A stretch of DNA of 35,848 bases from Betaproteobacteria bacterium (GTDB taxonomy: Bacteria; Pseudomonadota; Gammaproteobacteria; Burkholderiales; Burkholderiaceae). The position numbers were made by a program, and so were the translations under genes. Location: positions 1 to 35,848 of the forward strand of contig VGIH01000006.1 of the NCBI GenBank assembly GCA_016867965.1, given 5' to 3'. How positions within the stretch are numbered: position 1 is the stretch's first letter; every line of letters starts with the position of its first letter. Of this stretch, positions 1 through 9,333 are shown piece by piece. The notes beneath the pieces were generated by a model. That model searched no databases and had not been told where the DNA came from. It saw only the letters and a program-made list of their open reading frames with translations.

Positions 1-50
1 AGCTGACCTAGCAATAAAAAATCGATATAAAACAGTTGGTTACTGATTAG

Positions 51-78
51 AGTGAAGGGTTAACCCGCTTTCACTTTT
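51..78 (+). terminator. Imperfect inverted repeat followed by T-run
   Basis: AGTGAA (51-56) and TTCACT (70-75) are inverted copies flanking GGGTTAACCC (57-66), with an extra GCT on the right arm. TTTT follows. As RNA it would form a 9-bp stem with a 3-nt bulge and a TTAA loop. It may be the terminator of a gene lying before the window, or an operator for the gene at 105. The T-run is short, so the call is tentative. Confidence 0.35.
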
Positions 79-104
79 ACCGAGGCTTTGCTAGAATCCA
101 ACCT

Positions 105-758
105 ATGCCTATTCGTAAGCACATGATCCGTTTACCTTTTCAGTTCCTGACCGCCATGGTTTTGGGTGGGGTTGCGTCGATTGCGAGTGCGAATACTGCT
201 ATCGATACAGCAGCCAAAGAAGCCCCAAAGCCAGAGGTTCGGATTGAGGCTAATTCTTCCTACTTTGCTCGGTTTACCCATCAGGTGGTCGATTCTGTAT
301 CAAGCAACACGGAAGCACTTATTAACGAGGCAATGCAATTGATTGGAGTTCGGTATCGCTGGAATGGCGATCTACCACAATCTGGTTTGGATGCGAGTGG
401 TTTTGTGCGATTTGTGTTTAGAGACAAACTAGGATTTTTGCTCCCACCCAAGTCCTCACAAATGAGCAAGGTTGGAAAGCCCATTTCACGTGAGGAGTTA
501 GAGCCTGGTGATTTGGTTTTCTTTAACACCATGCGCTTGACCTTCTCGCACGTTGGCATCTACGTAGGTGATAACAAATTTATTCACTCCCCATCCAAAG
601 GCTCGTCTGTACGAATTGATGATTTGGCGAGTGCTTATTGGGATAAGCGTTTTGACGGCGCTAGACGTTTAGACGGTAGTGATCAGCTAAGTCCTGCTGA
701 GCGCAATAAACTCATTCAGGAAGCGAAAAAATTACGTGCTCAACCACGTAAGCTTTAA
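105..758 (+). CDS. Secreted NlpC/P60-fold (C40) protein, probably without peptidase activity
   Basis: 217 residues. Residues 1-29 read as a signal peptide (basic start, hydrophobic stretch, ASIASA before the likely cut), so the protein should act in the periplasm. Residues about 75-190 form an NlpC/P60 domain, the family that cleaves peptidoglycan stem peptides. The family motif is D-C-S-G, but here it reads G-L-D-A-S-G-F-V with Ala97 at the nucleophile position. The other two active-site residues are kept: His149 (in FSHVGIYVG) and His161 (in FIHSP). The fold is intact but the Cys is missing, so a non-catalytic role such as binding wall or regulating another hydrolase is inferred. The ATG at 105 is only a few bases after a TAGAAT -10-like box (92-97), so Met7 (ATG 123) could be the real start. 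The stop shares TTAA with the convergent neighbour. Confidence 0.85.
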   Translation: MPIRKHMIRLPFQFLTAMVLGGVASIASANTAIDTAAKEAPKPEVRIEANSSYFARFTHQVVDSVSSNTEALINEAMQLIGVRYRWNGDLPQSGLDASGFVRFVFRDKLGFLLPPKSSQMSKVGKPISREELEPGDLVFFNTMRLTFSHVGIYVGDNKFIHSPSKGSSVRIDDLASAYWDKRFDGARRLDGSDQLSPAERNKLIQEAKKLRAQPRKL

Positions 759-1645
759 TTCCTTTTTATCTCCCGAAGCTTTTCTTTAATCTCGCTGACT
801 TTTTCTTGAGTGGCAAGCTCGCCAGCAAGGATTGCGGCGTTACGCGCTCTAAAATCAGCACTCCCCATCTGCTTGAGTTGAGGTGTAATCACAATATCTG
901 CCTTTGCTAGCTCATATTGATTGATACTGTGCTGCATGATGCTGATGGTCTGTTGCAATAAACCAAGGGTGCCTGTGGCATTAAATGCGCTTGCATCGGA
1001 AGAGATATTGACGGCAATCACAAAAGTGGCGCCCATCTCATGCGCATAACGAACTGGCACGGGAGCGACTAATCCGCCGTCGACATATTCACGCCCTTGA
1101 ATCAGTGCTGGCTGAAAGACACCAGGTACGGCGCAGGATGCACGCACTGCTAAACCAGTATCGCCTCGACGAAAGAGAACGCCTTTACCCGTTTGCAATT
1201 CAGTGGCAATAATTCCGAGGGGCATGGCCATTTGCTCGATCGTCTTATTCTGGACCTCGCGGTTAACCATGCTTTGTAAGGCATCACCTTTAATCAATCC
1301 GCCAAAGCGTCCAGCAAACGGATAGGCCCAGTCTGCAAGAGCTGCCTCATCCAAATTGAGCCCAATCCGATTGAGTTCAAGGCCGCTATAACCAGAGGCG
1401 TACAGAGCGGCAATCACACTTCCAGCGCTCGTACCGACCACAAGATTAGGACGAATTCCTTGTGCTTCGAGAGCCTTAATCACCCCAATATGCGCAAAGC
1501 CACGTGCAGCTCCGGAGCCAAGAACCAGTGCAATGACTGGTGGTTTAGGGCTTTCACGAAATAAGCCACATGCGGGGAGAGCGCTAATTCCTGCAAGACC
1601 TAAGCCTTGCAAAAATCCGCGACGATTTGGAGAAAATAGCGACAT
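755..1645 (-). CDS. Patatin-like phospholipase, Tat-exported lipoprotein
   Basis: 296 residues of the RssA/patatin esterase family, serine lipases that hydrolyse acyl esters with a Ser-Asp dyad. The oxyanion segment is G-S-G-A-A-R-G (43-49), the nucleophile elbow is G-T-S-A-G with Ser73, and the catalytic Asp is Asp189 in YVDGG. The N-terminus has a twin-arginine motif (RRGFLQ, 8-13), a hydrophobic run and L-P-A-C ending at Cys26. This suggests Tat export followed by lipid anchoring; the Pro at -2 is unusual for a lipobox. No clear ribosome-binding site precedes the ATG. The gene converges on the NlpC/P60 gene, their stop codons overlapping in TTAA at 755-758. The physiological lipid substrate cannot be told from the sequence. 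Confidence 0.85.
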   Translation of the reverse strand: MSLFSPNRRGFLQGLGLAGISALPACGLFRESPKPPVIALVLGSGAARGFAHIGVIKALEAQGIRPNLVVGTSAGSVIAALYASGYSGLELNRIGLNLDEAALADWAYPFAGRFGGLIKGDALQSMVNREVQNKTIEQMAMPLGIIATELQTGKGVLFRRGDTGLAVRASCAVPGVFQPALIQGREYVDGGLVAPVPVRYAHEMGATFVIAVNISSDASAFNATGTLGLLQQTISIMQHSINQYELAKADIVITPQLKQMGSADFRARNAAILAGELATQEKVSEIKEKLREIKRN

Positions 1646-1675
1646 TTGGCTATTGTATTGAGCCTCCCCTATAAT
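1646..1675 (+). promoter_or_regulatory. Candidate sigma-70 promoter upstream of scpB
   Basis: TTGGCT (1646-1651), an 18-base spacer and a consensus TATAAT (1670-1675) point toward scpB. The expected transcript start is near 1682, giving a leader of about 160 nt. CTCCC/GGGAG arms flank the -10 box. The leader contains short complementary ends GGTGT (1685-1689) and ACACC (1779-1783) and a T-run (1790-1795), so a short separate RNA is possible. I do not see a strong overall fold. Confidence 0.45.
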
Positions 1676-1815
1676 GGGAGAATAGGTGTAAATTGCCTCG
1701 CAAGCGACTTGACCTCCTTGGATGGCTGGCCTCTCCCCCGAATAAGAATTGATGTGAGTTGCCCGCGCAGTCCAGATAACACCCCAACCTTTTTTGACGA
1801 TTGTGAATAAGTCTC

Positions 1816-1834
1816 TAAACAGCTTAGCTGTTTA
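1816..1834. promoter_or_regulatory. 19-bp palindrome just upstream of scpB
   Basis: TAAACAGCT (1816-1824), a central T and AGCTGTTTA (1826-1834) form a perfect 9-1-9 inverted repeat ending nine bases before the scpB ATG. It could be a dimeric repressor site, or an 8-bp RNA hairpin with a 3-nt loop covering the place where a ribosome-binding site would be. No Shine-Dalgarno is visible in front of scpB. Confidence 0.55.
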
Positions 1835-1843
1835 ATACAACAT

Positions 1844-2473
1844 ATGGATACCGATCACTACAAGCGGGTCATAGAGACCGCCTTAATTTGCGCCCAAGAA
1901 CCATTAACGGTGAATGAGCTAAGCCGACTCTTTGTGGACCCGCCCTTGGTCAATACAGACCTGCAGAATATTTTGTTAGAGATCCAGAAAGAATGGCAAG
2001 ACAAAGGGATGGAGCTTGTCAGCATCGCAACTGGCTGGCGTTTTCAAAGCCGTCTTCAGATGCGCGAGTATTTGGATCGGCTCACCCCAGAAAAGCCGCC
2101 AAAGTATTCTCGGGCGGTTTTGGAGACCCTAGCGATTATCGCCTATCGCCAGCCCGTCACCCGTGGAGAGATTGAAGAAGTGCGTGGCGTGGTAGTTAGC
2201 AGTAATGTGATGCGTCAGTTGGAAGATCGTGGCTGGGTGGAAGTGGTTGGTCATAAGGAGACTATTGGTCGTCCCGGTCTTTATGCCACCACCAAACAAT
2301 TTCTAGATGATTTGGGTTTAAAAGATTTACAAAGTTTGCCGATGCTCGAGGATGGCTCCATATCCGCAGAAGCCTTAGGACAAGCCGTGATTGAGTTTGA
2401 TGTCGATGCTACGGTGGAAACCGTGATTCCGCTTGAGTCACCCTCTGAGAGTGCTGAGAATGACAAATCCTGA
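1844..2473 (+). CDS. scpB: Segregation and condensation protein B
   Basis: 209 residues. ScpB is a winged-helix protein that dimerises and binds ScpA, the kleisin of the bacterial SMC condensin, and so helps organise and segregate the chromosome in the cytoplasm. The first part ([20 protein letters not shown]) and the second winged-helix part ([20 protein letters not shown], about 90-115, then [20 protein letters not shown]) are typical of the family, and the length is normal. The start at ATG 1844 aligns with the usual N-terminus, although no ribosome-binding site is seen. The 3' end overlaps rluB by 14 bases, so the two are probably translationally coupled. scpA is not in the window. Confidence 0.95.
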   Translation: MDTDHYKRVIETALICAQEPLTVNELSRLFVDPPLVNTDLQNILLEIQKEWQDKGMELVSIATGWRFQSRLQMREYLDRLTPEKPPKYSRAVLETLAIIAYRQPVTRGEIEEVRGVVVSSNVMRQLEDRGWVEVVGHKETIGRPGLYATTKQFLDDLGLKDLQSLPMLEDGSISAEALGQAVIEFDVDATVETVIPLESPSESAENDKS

Positions 2474-4118
2474 AAACGATTCGTCCATCGTTAATACGAG
2501 CCCAGATTCAGTCGACGGCGCTACTTCCCGCGATGAGGGGGGCGAACAGCGCAAAGACCGGGGCCCAAGGCGGTTTAATAAGTTCAATAACAAATCGCGT
2601 CCAGGCAAGTTCAATAAAAATAAGCGTCATTCAGGAGGATCCTCGAATGAAAATCCAACAGCACCTGCTCCAGTTTCTCCTGAACTAATCGCTGAGACCG
2701 AAGCATTATTTGCATCGGTGGTTTCCGGTGAGTTTGACGCTGCTCTCGAAGCGCCTGAACCTGTCTTGCAAGCAGTTAGTGATGATCCAACACAGATCTC
2801 TCATGAGGCTGGCGTCGAGCGTCGTGCGAGCAAGGCGGGCGAGGAAGATTCCGAAGAGTCGGAGTCTTTAAGTGATCTTGAGCGTTTGCAATTTGCGAGC
2901 GTCGATGAGTTACCACTGAGTTTACGCGATGAAGTTTGGTCTGATTTGGATGGTTTAGATGATGACGCAGATGATGAGGATACGGTTAAGCTCCATAAGG
3001 TCTTGGCCGATGCTGGAATGGGATCACGTCGGGAGATGGAAGATCTCATTATTCAAGGTCGTGTGTCAGTGAACAGCATGCCTGCCCACATTGGTCAGCG
3101 CGTTGGCCCGAGCGATATTGTTCGCATCAACGGTAAGGTCGTGCATCGCAAGATCCCAACAAAACCACCTCGTGTGATTCTGTATCACAAACCCGCCGGA
3201 GAAATTGTGAGTCAGGCAGACCCCGAAGGGCGCCCTAGCGTGTTTGATCGCTTACCAAAACCTCGCCAAGGTCGCTGGATTGCTGCAGGTCGTTTGGATT
3301 TCAACACCGAGGGACTATTACTCTTCACGACCTCTGGTGAACTGGCAAATCGATTGATGCACCCACGCTACGGCGTTGAGCGTGAATACGCGGTGCGTAT
3401 ATTGGGTGAGTTATCGGCTGAGTCTGCCGAACAACTAAAAACGGGCATTACCCTTGATGATGGACAGGCGCGTTTCTTACGCTTGAGTCAAGGCGGTGGT
3501 GATGGTGCGAATCGTTGGTATTCGGTTGCATTGACCGAAGGACGTAATCGCGAAGTGCGTCGCATGTTTGAGGCAACCGGGCACGTGGTATCCCGTCTGA
3601 TTCGAACCCGTTACGGCATTTTTATGCTGCCACCGCGTTTGCGACGTGGTAAGTGGGAAGAGGTACCGATGGAAAGCGTGGCTCAACTCATGCGCATGGC
3701 AGGTCTGAAGCTGCCCCAAAATATGGCAAAAGAAAAAGGTCAGATTCAAGGCCGATCATCGCGGATGGATTCAGCAAGTGATCCAAATTTTCAGCCTGAT
3801 CCGATGCAAACCTCAGTGTCGTATTGGGGATCCAAGGAGGCGCTCACACTAGCTACTCACCACGGAAATGGGGTATCGCATTTACCTGGTCAGGGACGAG
3901 GTACAAATGGTGGCGGAGGACGCGGCGGCTTTGGACAAAAACCATCGCACTCGAAAGGGGGGAAATCAGGTTCACCCCGTTCTAAGGGTCAAAAGGTTCA
4001 TCACGCCAGTGGCTTTAGCGCCCCATCGGATAATAACGCTGGGGGTCAACGGCGGCCCAATAAGGTTAAGCCGTTCAAGGGTCCTCGTAAGCCTCGGAAT
4101 CCGAGTGAAAGTTTCTGA
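2460..4118 (+). CDS. rluB: 23S rRNA pseudouridine synthase RluB with long low-complexity tails
   Basis: 552 residues from ATG 2460. RluB isomerises a uridine in helix 80 of 23S rRNA (U2605 in E. coli numbering). An S4 RNA-binding domain begins near residue 176 ([18 protein letters not shown]). The RsuA-family catalytic domain follows, with Asp280 in G-R-L-D-F-N-T-E-G and the motif [15 protein letters not shown]. About 175 residues before the S4 domain are a basic Asn/Lys/Arg patch followed by an acidic stretch. The C-terminal 120 or so are Gly/Lys/Arg/Ser-rich and likely disordered. The enzyme is about twice the length of E. coli RluB, as in many betaproteobacteria. ATG 2460 is preferred over an upstream ATG at 2433 because it follows GAGAGTG and gives a short overlap with scpB. 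Confidence 0.93.
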   Translation: MTNPENDSSIVNTSPDSVDGATSRDEGGEQRKDRGPRRFNKFNNKSRPGKFNKNKRHSGGSSNENPTAPAPVSPELIAETEALFASVVSGEFDAALEAPEPVLQAVSDDPTQISHEAGVERRASKAGEEDSEESESLSDLERLQFASVDELPLSLRDEVWSDLDGLDDDADDEDTVKLHKVLADAGMGSRREMEDLIIQGRVSVNSMPAHIGQRVGPSDIVRINGKVVHRKIPTKPPRVILYHKPAGEIVSQADPEGRPSVFDRLPKPRQGRWIAAGRLDFNTEGLLLFTTSGELANRLMHPRYGVEREYAVRILGELSAESAEQLKTGITLDDGQARFLRLSQGGGDGANRWYSVALTEGRNREVRRMFEATGHVVSRLIRTRYGIFMLPPRLRRGKWEEVPMESVAQLMRMAGLKLPQNMAKEKGQIQGRSSRMDSASDPNFQPDPMQTSVSYWGSKEALTLATHHGNGVSHLPGQGRGTNGGGGRGGFGQKPSHSKGGKSGSPRSKGQKVHHASGFSAPSDNNAGGQRRPNKVKPFKGPRKPRNPSESF

Positions 4119-4144
4119 TTTCTCAGTGATTTTTCTGATTAAGG

Positions 4145-4191
4145 TATAATTATTTAATACACCGGCTGATGTTGACATCAACGTAAGCTGG
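4145..4191 (+). ncRNA. Structured leader or small RNA ahead of rimP
   Basis: A consensus TATAAT (4145-4150; its -35 is poor) is followed by a long hairpin. CCGGCT (4162-4167) pairs with AGCTGG (4186-4191) with one G-T wobble. A single G/A mismatch follows, then an inner stem formed by 4169-4184, giving about 12-13 pairs in all. The intrinsic terminator at 4213-4238 lies just downstream. Promoter, hairpin and terminator together would give an RNA of about 80 nt, or an attenuated leader of the rimP-nusA-infB operon. This is inferred from base pairing only. Confidence 0.45.
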
Positions 4192-4212
4192 CCTGTTCTG
4201 GTAATGAGGAAT

Positions 4213-4238
4213 ATGGGCTTGTAAGCCCATTTTTTTTT
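4213..4238 (+). terminator. Strong intrinsic terminator between rluB and rimP
   Basis: ATGGGCTT (4213-4220) and AAGCCCAT (4223-4230) are perfect inverted copies around GT, followed by eight Ts (4231-4238). It lies 95 bases after the rluB stop and 55 bases before the rimP start. It either ends the scpB-rluB transcript or acts as an attenuator for the rimP operon. Confidence 0.85.
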
Positions 4239-4292
4239 GCCAAATGCGTTGTAAAAGCGGTTTTATAACAGCGGTTGATTTGTGGGGAAGAT

Positions 4293-4784
4293 GTGAAAGA
4301 ACAGCAGATTATTTCTGCCGAGGTGCGCAATTTGGGCTACTCGCTCGTTGATATCGAGCGGGAGGGTCGTGGTTTATTGCGAGTCACGATTGAGAACCCC
4401 GACTATGAGCGCATGATTACCGTTGAGGATTGCGAGAAGGTGAGTCATCAGTTGACCTACACCTTTGCTGTTGAGAACGTGCCGTATGAGCGACTCGAGG
4501 TATCTTCACCTGGATTAGATCGACCGATTAAGACCGGTGATGATTTTGTTCGGTTCGCAGGTTTAGAGATTGAACTGAAGTTACGAGTTGCAGTGGGTAA
4601 TCGAAAGAATTTCAAAGGGGTGTTACAAGGCTTGATGTCTGGGGCTGTCAACACACCGGATGCGAAGTTTAGTTTGTTATTTGAGGCGAGTGATGGATCT
4701 CCAGCCGAACTGGAATTTAGTTTGTCTGAAGTAGAAAAAGCTCGTTTGGTCCCTGTTATTGATTTCAAAGGAAGAAAATCATGA
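4293..4784 (+). CDS. rimP: Ribosome maturation factor RimP
   Basis: 163 residues from GTG 4293. RimP assists assembly of the 30S ribosomal subunit in the cytoplasm. Family signatures are visible: [21 protein letters not shown] near the start, [11 protein letters not shown], and [18 protein letters not shown] in the middle, followed by an SH3-like C-terminal part. GTG 4293 is chosen because GGGGAAG (4284-4290) is a good ribosome-binding site and the N-terminus fits the family. An in-frame TTG at 4275 would add six residues. The stop overlaps the nusA start as ATGA, the usual rimP-nusA coupling. Confidence 0.93.
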   Translation: MKEQQIISAEVRNLGYSLVDIEREGRGLLRVTIENPDYERMITVEDCEKVSHQLTYTFAVENVPYERLEVSSPGLDRPIKTGDDFVRFAGLEIELKLRVAVGNRKNFKGVLQGLMSGAVNTPDAKFSLLFEASDGSPAELEFSLSEVEKARLVPVIDFKGRKS

Positions 4785-6259
4785 GTCGTGAAGTTCTCAT
4801 GTTGGCAGAAGCTCTGGCCCGTGAAAAAAATGTTGATCGTGAGATCGTGTTTGAAGCGCTTGAGTTGGCTCTGGCCTCAGCAACCAAAAAACGGTACGCC
4901 GAGGACGTTGATATTCGGGTTTCGATTGATCGTACCAGCGGCGAGTACGAGACCTTCCGACGTTGGTTAGTGGTGCCCGACGAGGCTGGTCTTCAAGAGC
5001 CCGATAAGGAAATTTTGCAATTTGAGGCCAAAGAGCAGATCTCTGATATTGAGACGGGCGATTACATTGAAGAGCAAATCGAATCCTTAGCCTTTGGCCG
5101 GATTGGCGCCCAAGCAGCTAAGCAAGTGATCTTGCAACGCATTCGCGATGCTGAACGCGAGCAGATTTTGAATGACTATCTGGAGCGCGGTGAAAAAATT
5201 ATGACCGGCACCGTCAAGCGGGCTGACAAAAATGGCCTGATCGTGGAATCGGGTCGTGTCGAGGCATTGTTACGTCGCGATCAAATGATCCCCAAAGAGA
5301 ACTTGCGCTCTGGCGATCGCGTGCGCGCCTATATTCTGAAAGTGGATCGTGAAGCACGTGGACCCCAAATTGAACTGTCGAGAACATGCCCTGACTTCTT
5401 GATTAAGTTGTTTGAGAACGAAGTGCCTGAGATCGAGCAACGTTTACTTGAAATTAAGGGTGCTGCTCGTGATCCTGGAATCCGAGCCAAGATTGCGGTC
5501 GTGACCCATGACAAACGCATTGATCCGATTGGTACCTGCGTTGGTGTGCGCGGTACCCGTGTGACTGCAGTTCGTAACGAAGTCGCGGGTGAGGCCGTTG
5601 ATATCGTTCTATGGTCTGAAGATCCAGCTCAATTTGTGATTGGTGCATTAGCACCGGCACAGGTGTCATCGATCGTGGTTGATGAAGAGCGTCATACCAT
5701 GGATGTGGTGGTTGATGAAGAAAACTTAGCAATCGCGATTGGTCGTAGTGGTCAGAACGTACGTTTAGCCAGCGAGTTAACTGGCTGGCAAATTAACATC
5801 ATGACCCCAGAAGAATCTGCTGAGAAGTCTGAAAAAGAATCCGTGGCGGTGCGCCAACTCTTTATGGACAAACTCGATGTGGACCAAGAGGTTGCTGATA
5901 TTTTGATCGAAGAGGGCTTTAATTCGCTTGAGGAAGTTGCCTACGTACCACTTTCTGAGATGCTTGAGATCGACGCATTTGACGAGGATACCGTCAATGA
6001 GTTACGGACTCGTGCACGTGACTCCTTGCTGACCATGGAGCTGGCAAAAGAAGAGCGTCTTGAAGAGGTCTCTCAAGATTTGCGGTCGCTTGACGGTCTC
6101 TCCACAGAATACATTGCAACTTTAGCCGAGAACCAAGTGCATACACGCGATGATCTGGCTGGATTGGCTGTAGATGAGCTCGTTGAAATAACGGGTATGG
6201 ATGAAACAGCAGCCAAAACGCTCATTATGAAGGCGCGCGAACATTGGTTTAATGCATGA
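4781..6259 (+). CDS. nusA: Transcription termination/antitermination factor NusA
   Basis: 492 residues. NusA binds RNA polymerase and nascent RNA and modulates pausing, intrinsic termination and antitermination. The domains run in the expected order: an N-terminal polymerase-binding domain (1 to about 125, starting [18 protein letters not shown]), an S1 domain (about 134-198), two KH domains (about 200-345, with [18 protein letters not shown] and [10 protein letters not shown]), and a C-terminal pair of acidic helix-hairpin-helix repeats (about 365-490). Length is normal. An AGGAAG ribosome-binding site precedes the ATG, which overlaps the rimP stop by four bases. The gene lies in the conserved rimP-nusA-infB operon. 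Confidence 0.97.
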   Translation: MSREVLMLAEALAREKNVDREIVFEALELALASATKKRYAEDVDIRVSIDRTSGEYETFRRWLVVPDEAGLQEPDKEILQFEAKEQISDIETGDYIEEQIESLAFGRIGAQAAKQVILQRIRDAEREQILNDYLERGEKIMTGTVKRADKNGLIVESGRVEALLRRDQMIPKENLRSGDRVRAYILKVDREARGPQIELSRTCPDFLIKLFENEVPEIEQRLLEIKGAARDPGIRAKIAVVTHDKRIDPIGTCVGVRGTRVTAVRNEVAGEAVDIVLWSEDPAQFVIGALAPAQVSSIVVDEERHTMDVVVDEENLAIAIGRSGQNVRLASELTGWQINIMTPEESAEKSEKESVAVRQLFMDKLDVDQEVADILIEEGFNSLEEVAYVPLSEMLEIDAFDEDTVNELRTRARDSLLTMELAKEERLEEVSQDLRSLDGLSTEYIATLAENQVHTRDDLAGLAVDELVEITGMDETAAKTLIMKAREHWFNA

Positions 6260-6269
6260 GGGGAAGCGC

Positions 6270-8966
6270 ATGGCGACAACAACTGTAAAAGCATTAGCCG
6301 AGGAACTTAAACGAAGTCCTGCCGATTTATTGGTTCAACTTAAAGCCGCAGGAATCGACAAGGAGTCCGGGGCTGACAAGATTACCGATAAAGATAAGAC
6401 CGCGTTACTTGCTTACCTTCAAAAGGCACACGGTAGTGCGGAGACCGGGACACGCAAAAAGATCACGCTGACCAAGCGTGAGACCAGTGAAATCCGTCAA
6501 GCGGATTCGGCAGGACGAACCCGTACCGTACAAGTTGAGGTGCGTAAAAAGCGTGTCTTAGTAAAACGTGATGATGCTGCCAAGGCTGATGAGTCGACTG
6601 AAGTAAAACCGGCTGCGGCAGTTGAGACCAAGCCCATTCTTTCGGACGAGGAGTTAGAAAAGCGTGCCGCAGAGGCTGCTCGTCAGGCTGAACTCTTAGC
6701 GCGGCAAGAAGCTGAGATGAAAGCGGCGAGTGAAGCCAAGCAGAAAAAGGGTGAGACTGAGCAAAAACCGAGCAAACTCGACTCTGAGAAAGAGGCTGCT
6801 AGTAAGGAGCGGGCCAAAAAAGAGCTAGCCGAACTACAAACACGCCGTGCTGCAGCTGAACGAGAGGTGTCAGCGATTCGGGACATGATGAGCACCCCAG
6901 CACGCGTGCTTAAAGCTCAGAGTGAGATCGCCAGTGAGGAAGCCAAGAAAGGCACGTTACATAAGCCCGTCAAAGCTGATGGCGGCGAAGATAAGAAAAA
7001 GCCCACCAAGGTTGGTGGCAAACTGATTAAATCTTCTGAAACATCTTCTACATGGCAAGAAGAGGGCGCAAAGCGTAAGGTTGGCTTAAAAACACGCGGT
7101 GATCTAACCGGTGGCTTAGGTGGCGGATGGCGAACAGGAGGCGGTCGCAAGAAGCAACAGCATCAAGAAGACAATCCAGCAAGCAATTTCCAGGTGCCCA
7201 CAGAACCGATTGTGCGTGATGTACATATTCCTGAGACCATTACGGTAGCTGATTTGGCACATAAGATGTCGGTCAAGGGTGCTGAGGTTATTAAGTTACT
7301 CATGGGCATGGGTCAGATGGTGACTATTAACCAAGTATTAGATCAAGACACTGCGATGATCATCGTTGAAGAGATGGGCCATAAAGCCCACGCTGCTAAA
7401 TTGGATGACCCAGAGATTGATCTTGGTGCGGCGGCAGAAGATGCTCCATTAATGCCAAGACCCCCAGTTGTGACTGTGATGGGTCACGTCGATCATGGCA
7501 AAACATCGCTCCTGGATAAGATCCGAGTTGCGAAAGTAGCCGCTGGTGAAGCGGGTGGTATTACCCAGCATATCGGCGCGTATCACGTCGAGACCCCGCG
7601 TGGAGTAATCACTTTCTTAGATACCCCTGGCCATGAAGCCTTCACAGCAATGCGTGCACGCGGTGCAAAGGCGACCGATATCGTAATCTTAGTGGTGGCT
7701 GCCGATGACGGCGTGATGCCACAAACGCGTGAAGCGATCCATCATGCGAAAGCAGCGAATGTGCCACTCGTTGTTGCAATTAATAAGATTGATAAGCCCG
7801 AAGCAAATCCTGATCGTGTGAAAACCGAACTGGTGAGCGAAGAGGTGGTACCTGAGGAATATGGCGGTGACTCACCATTTATTGGGGTATCCGCAAAGAC
7901 TGGCGAAGGTATTGATGCCTTGCTTGAAAACGTGCTGTTACAAGCCGAGGTATTGGAGCTCAAGGCTCCTAAAGAGGCGCCTGCACAGGGTATCGTAATT
8001 GAAGCTCGTCTGGATAAAGGCCGTGGTCCGGTCGCTACGGTCTTGGTTCAATCGGGCACCTTAAAGCGCGGCGATATGTTGTTGGCCGGTCAGTCTTATG
8101 GTCGTATTCGGGCGATGTTGGATGAGAACGGCAAATCAAGTAATGAAGCAGGACCATCCATACCGGTCGAGATTCAAGGATTATCGGAAGTGCCCGATGC
8201 TGGAGAGTCATTCCAGGTAGTCGCCGACGAGCGTAAGGCCCGTGAGATTGCACTGTTCCGTCAAGGTAAGTTCCGAGACGTCAAGTTGGCTAAACAACAG
8301 GCGGTCAAGTTAGAGAACATGATGGAGACCATGGGCGAGGGCGTTGTCGAAGCGAAGATCCTTCCAATCATTATTAAAGCTGATGTACAAGGTTCGCAAG
8401 AAGCGCTGGCTCAGTCATTGCAAAAACTTTCGACTGATGAGGTGAAGGTGCAGATCGTGCATGCTGCCGTTGGTGGCATTACCGAAACCGATGTCAATCT
8501 TGCGATCGCCTCGAAAGGCGTGATTATTGGTTTTAATGCCCGAGCAGATGCGGTAGCACGTAAACTTGCCGAGAGTAACGGTGTTGATATTCGGTATCAC
8601 AACATTATTTATGACGCGGTCGATGAAGTGAAGGCGGCCTTAAGCGGCATGTTGACCCCAGATAAGAAGGAAGAAATTACTGGCTTGGTTGAAATTCGTC
8701 AGGTCTTCCTTGTCTCCAAGGTTGGCGCCATTGCAGGTTGTATGGTGCTCGATGGGATCGTGCGCCGCAACTCACGGGTTCGCTTATTACGAGATAACGT
8801 TGTAGTGTGGACCGGCGAACTCGACTCCCTAAAGCGCTTCAAAGATGATGTGAAAGAAGTGAAAGGCGGCTTTGAGTGCGGTCTCTCCTTGAAGAATAAC
8901 AACGACATTCAAGAGGGTGACCAACTCGAGATCTTTGAAGTGACTGAAGTGGCTCGAACCCTTTAA
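6270..8966 (+). CDS. infB: Translation initiation factor IF-2
   Basis: 898 residues. IF-2 is the GTPase that places formylmethionyl-tRNA on the 30S subunit and promotes 50S joining. It has an N-terminal IF2_N domain (1 to about 50), a long charged Lys/Glu/Ala linker (about 55-310) and a second IF2_N domain near 320. The G domain follows, with G-H-V-D-H-G-K-T at 405-412, [18 protein letters not shown] and SAKTGEG. Beta-barrel domains II and IV flank domain III. The start is ATG 6270 because AGGGGAAG sits at the correct distance; an in-frame ATG at 6252 lies inside nusA. The gene is transcribed with nusA and followed six bases later by rbfA. Confidence 0.97.
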   Translation: MATTTVKALAEELKRSPADLLVQLKAAGIDKESGADKITDKDKTALLAYLQKAHGSAETGTRKKITLTKRETSEIRQADSAGRTRTVQVEVRKKRVLVKRDDAAKADESTEVKPAAAVETKPILSDEELEKRAAEAARQAELLARQEAEMKAASEAKQKKGETEQKPSKLDSEKEAASKERAKKELAELQTRRAAAEREVSAIRDMMSTPARVLKAQSEIASEEAKKGTLHKPVKADGGEDKKKPTKVGGKLIKSSETSSTWQEEGAKRKVGLKTRGDLTGGLGGGWRTGGGRKKQQHQEDNPASNFQVPTEPIVRDVHIPETITVADLAHKMSVKGAEVIKLLMGMGQMVTINQVLDQDTAMIIVEEMGHKAHAAKLDDPEIDLGAAAEDAPLMPRPPVVTVMGHVDHGKTSLLDKIRVAKVAAGEAGGITQHIGAYHVETPRGVITFLDTPGHEAFTAMRARGAKATDIVILVVAADDGVMPQTREAIHHAKAANVPLVVAINKIDKPEANPDRVKTELVSEEVVPEEYGGDSPFIGVSAKTGEGIDALLENVLLQAEVLELKAPKEAPAQGIVIEARLDKGRGPVATVLVQSGTLKRGDMLLAGQSYGRIRAMLDENGKSSNEAGPSIPVEIQGLSEVPDAGESFQVVADERKAREIALFRQGKFRDVKLAKQQAVKLENMMETMGEGVVEAKILPIIIKADVQGSQEALAQSLQKLSTDEVKVQIVHAAVGGITETDVNLAIASKGVIIGFNARADAVARKLAESNGVDIRYHNIIYDAVDEVKAALSGMLTPDKKEEITGLVEIRQVFLVSKVGAIAGCMVLDGIVRRNSRVRLLRDNVVVWTGELDSLKRFKDDVKEVKGGFECGLSLKNNNDIQEGDQLEIFEVTEVARTL

Positions 8967-8971
8967 TCATC

Positions 8972-9328
8972 ATGCATAAAACAAGCCCTCATCGTCACCA
9001 GCGTCTTGCGGATCAAATTCAGCGTGACTTAGCCGAATTGATCCCCCGGGAATTGCGTGACCCCTTGAATGGTTTGATTACCATTCAGGCGGTAGAACTC
9101 TCGCCTGACCTCGCGCATGCAAAGGTCTACTTCACAGTTTTGGGTGGCGACCCACAGTATGCGTTGGGATCGTTACAAGAAAAAGCAGGTTATTTGCATT
9201 CCTTACTCTTTAAACGGATGCACACTCATACTGTCCCCACCTTGCATTTTGTATTCGATACCTCGATTGAGCGGGGCGCAGAGATGTCACGATTAATTGA
9301 TCAGGCATTGGGCTCAAAGCCTAATTAA
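8972..9328 (+). CDS. rbfA: 30S ribosome-binding factor RbfA
   Basis: 118 residues. RbfA is a small KH-fold factor that binds the 30S subunit near the 5' end of 16S rRNA during late maturation and cold adaptation. Recognisable pieces are [20 protein letters not shown] at the start, the beta strand [19 protein letters not shown], and [20 protein letters not shown] at the end. Length is normal. It sits between infB and truB with only a few bases on each side, the usual order in proteobacteria. Confidence 0.95.
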   Translation: MHKTSPHRHQRLADQIQRDLAELIPRELRDPLNGLITIQAVELSPDLAHAKVYFTVLGGDPQYALGSLQEKAGYLHSLLFKRMHTHTVPTLHFVFDTSIERGAEMSRLIDQALGSKPN

Positions 9329-9333
9329 TTGTG

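Noticed and set aside
1680-1800. 6S RNA or 4.5S RNA in the scpB leader
   Set aside because: Length is too short for 6S and the conserved 4.5S tip sequence is not present. I could not build a convincing long hairpin.
2433-2459. Upstream ATG for rluB at 2433
   Set aside because: It adds nine residues read from inside scpB. ATG 2460 has a better ribosome-binding site and a short overlap.
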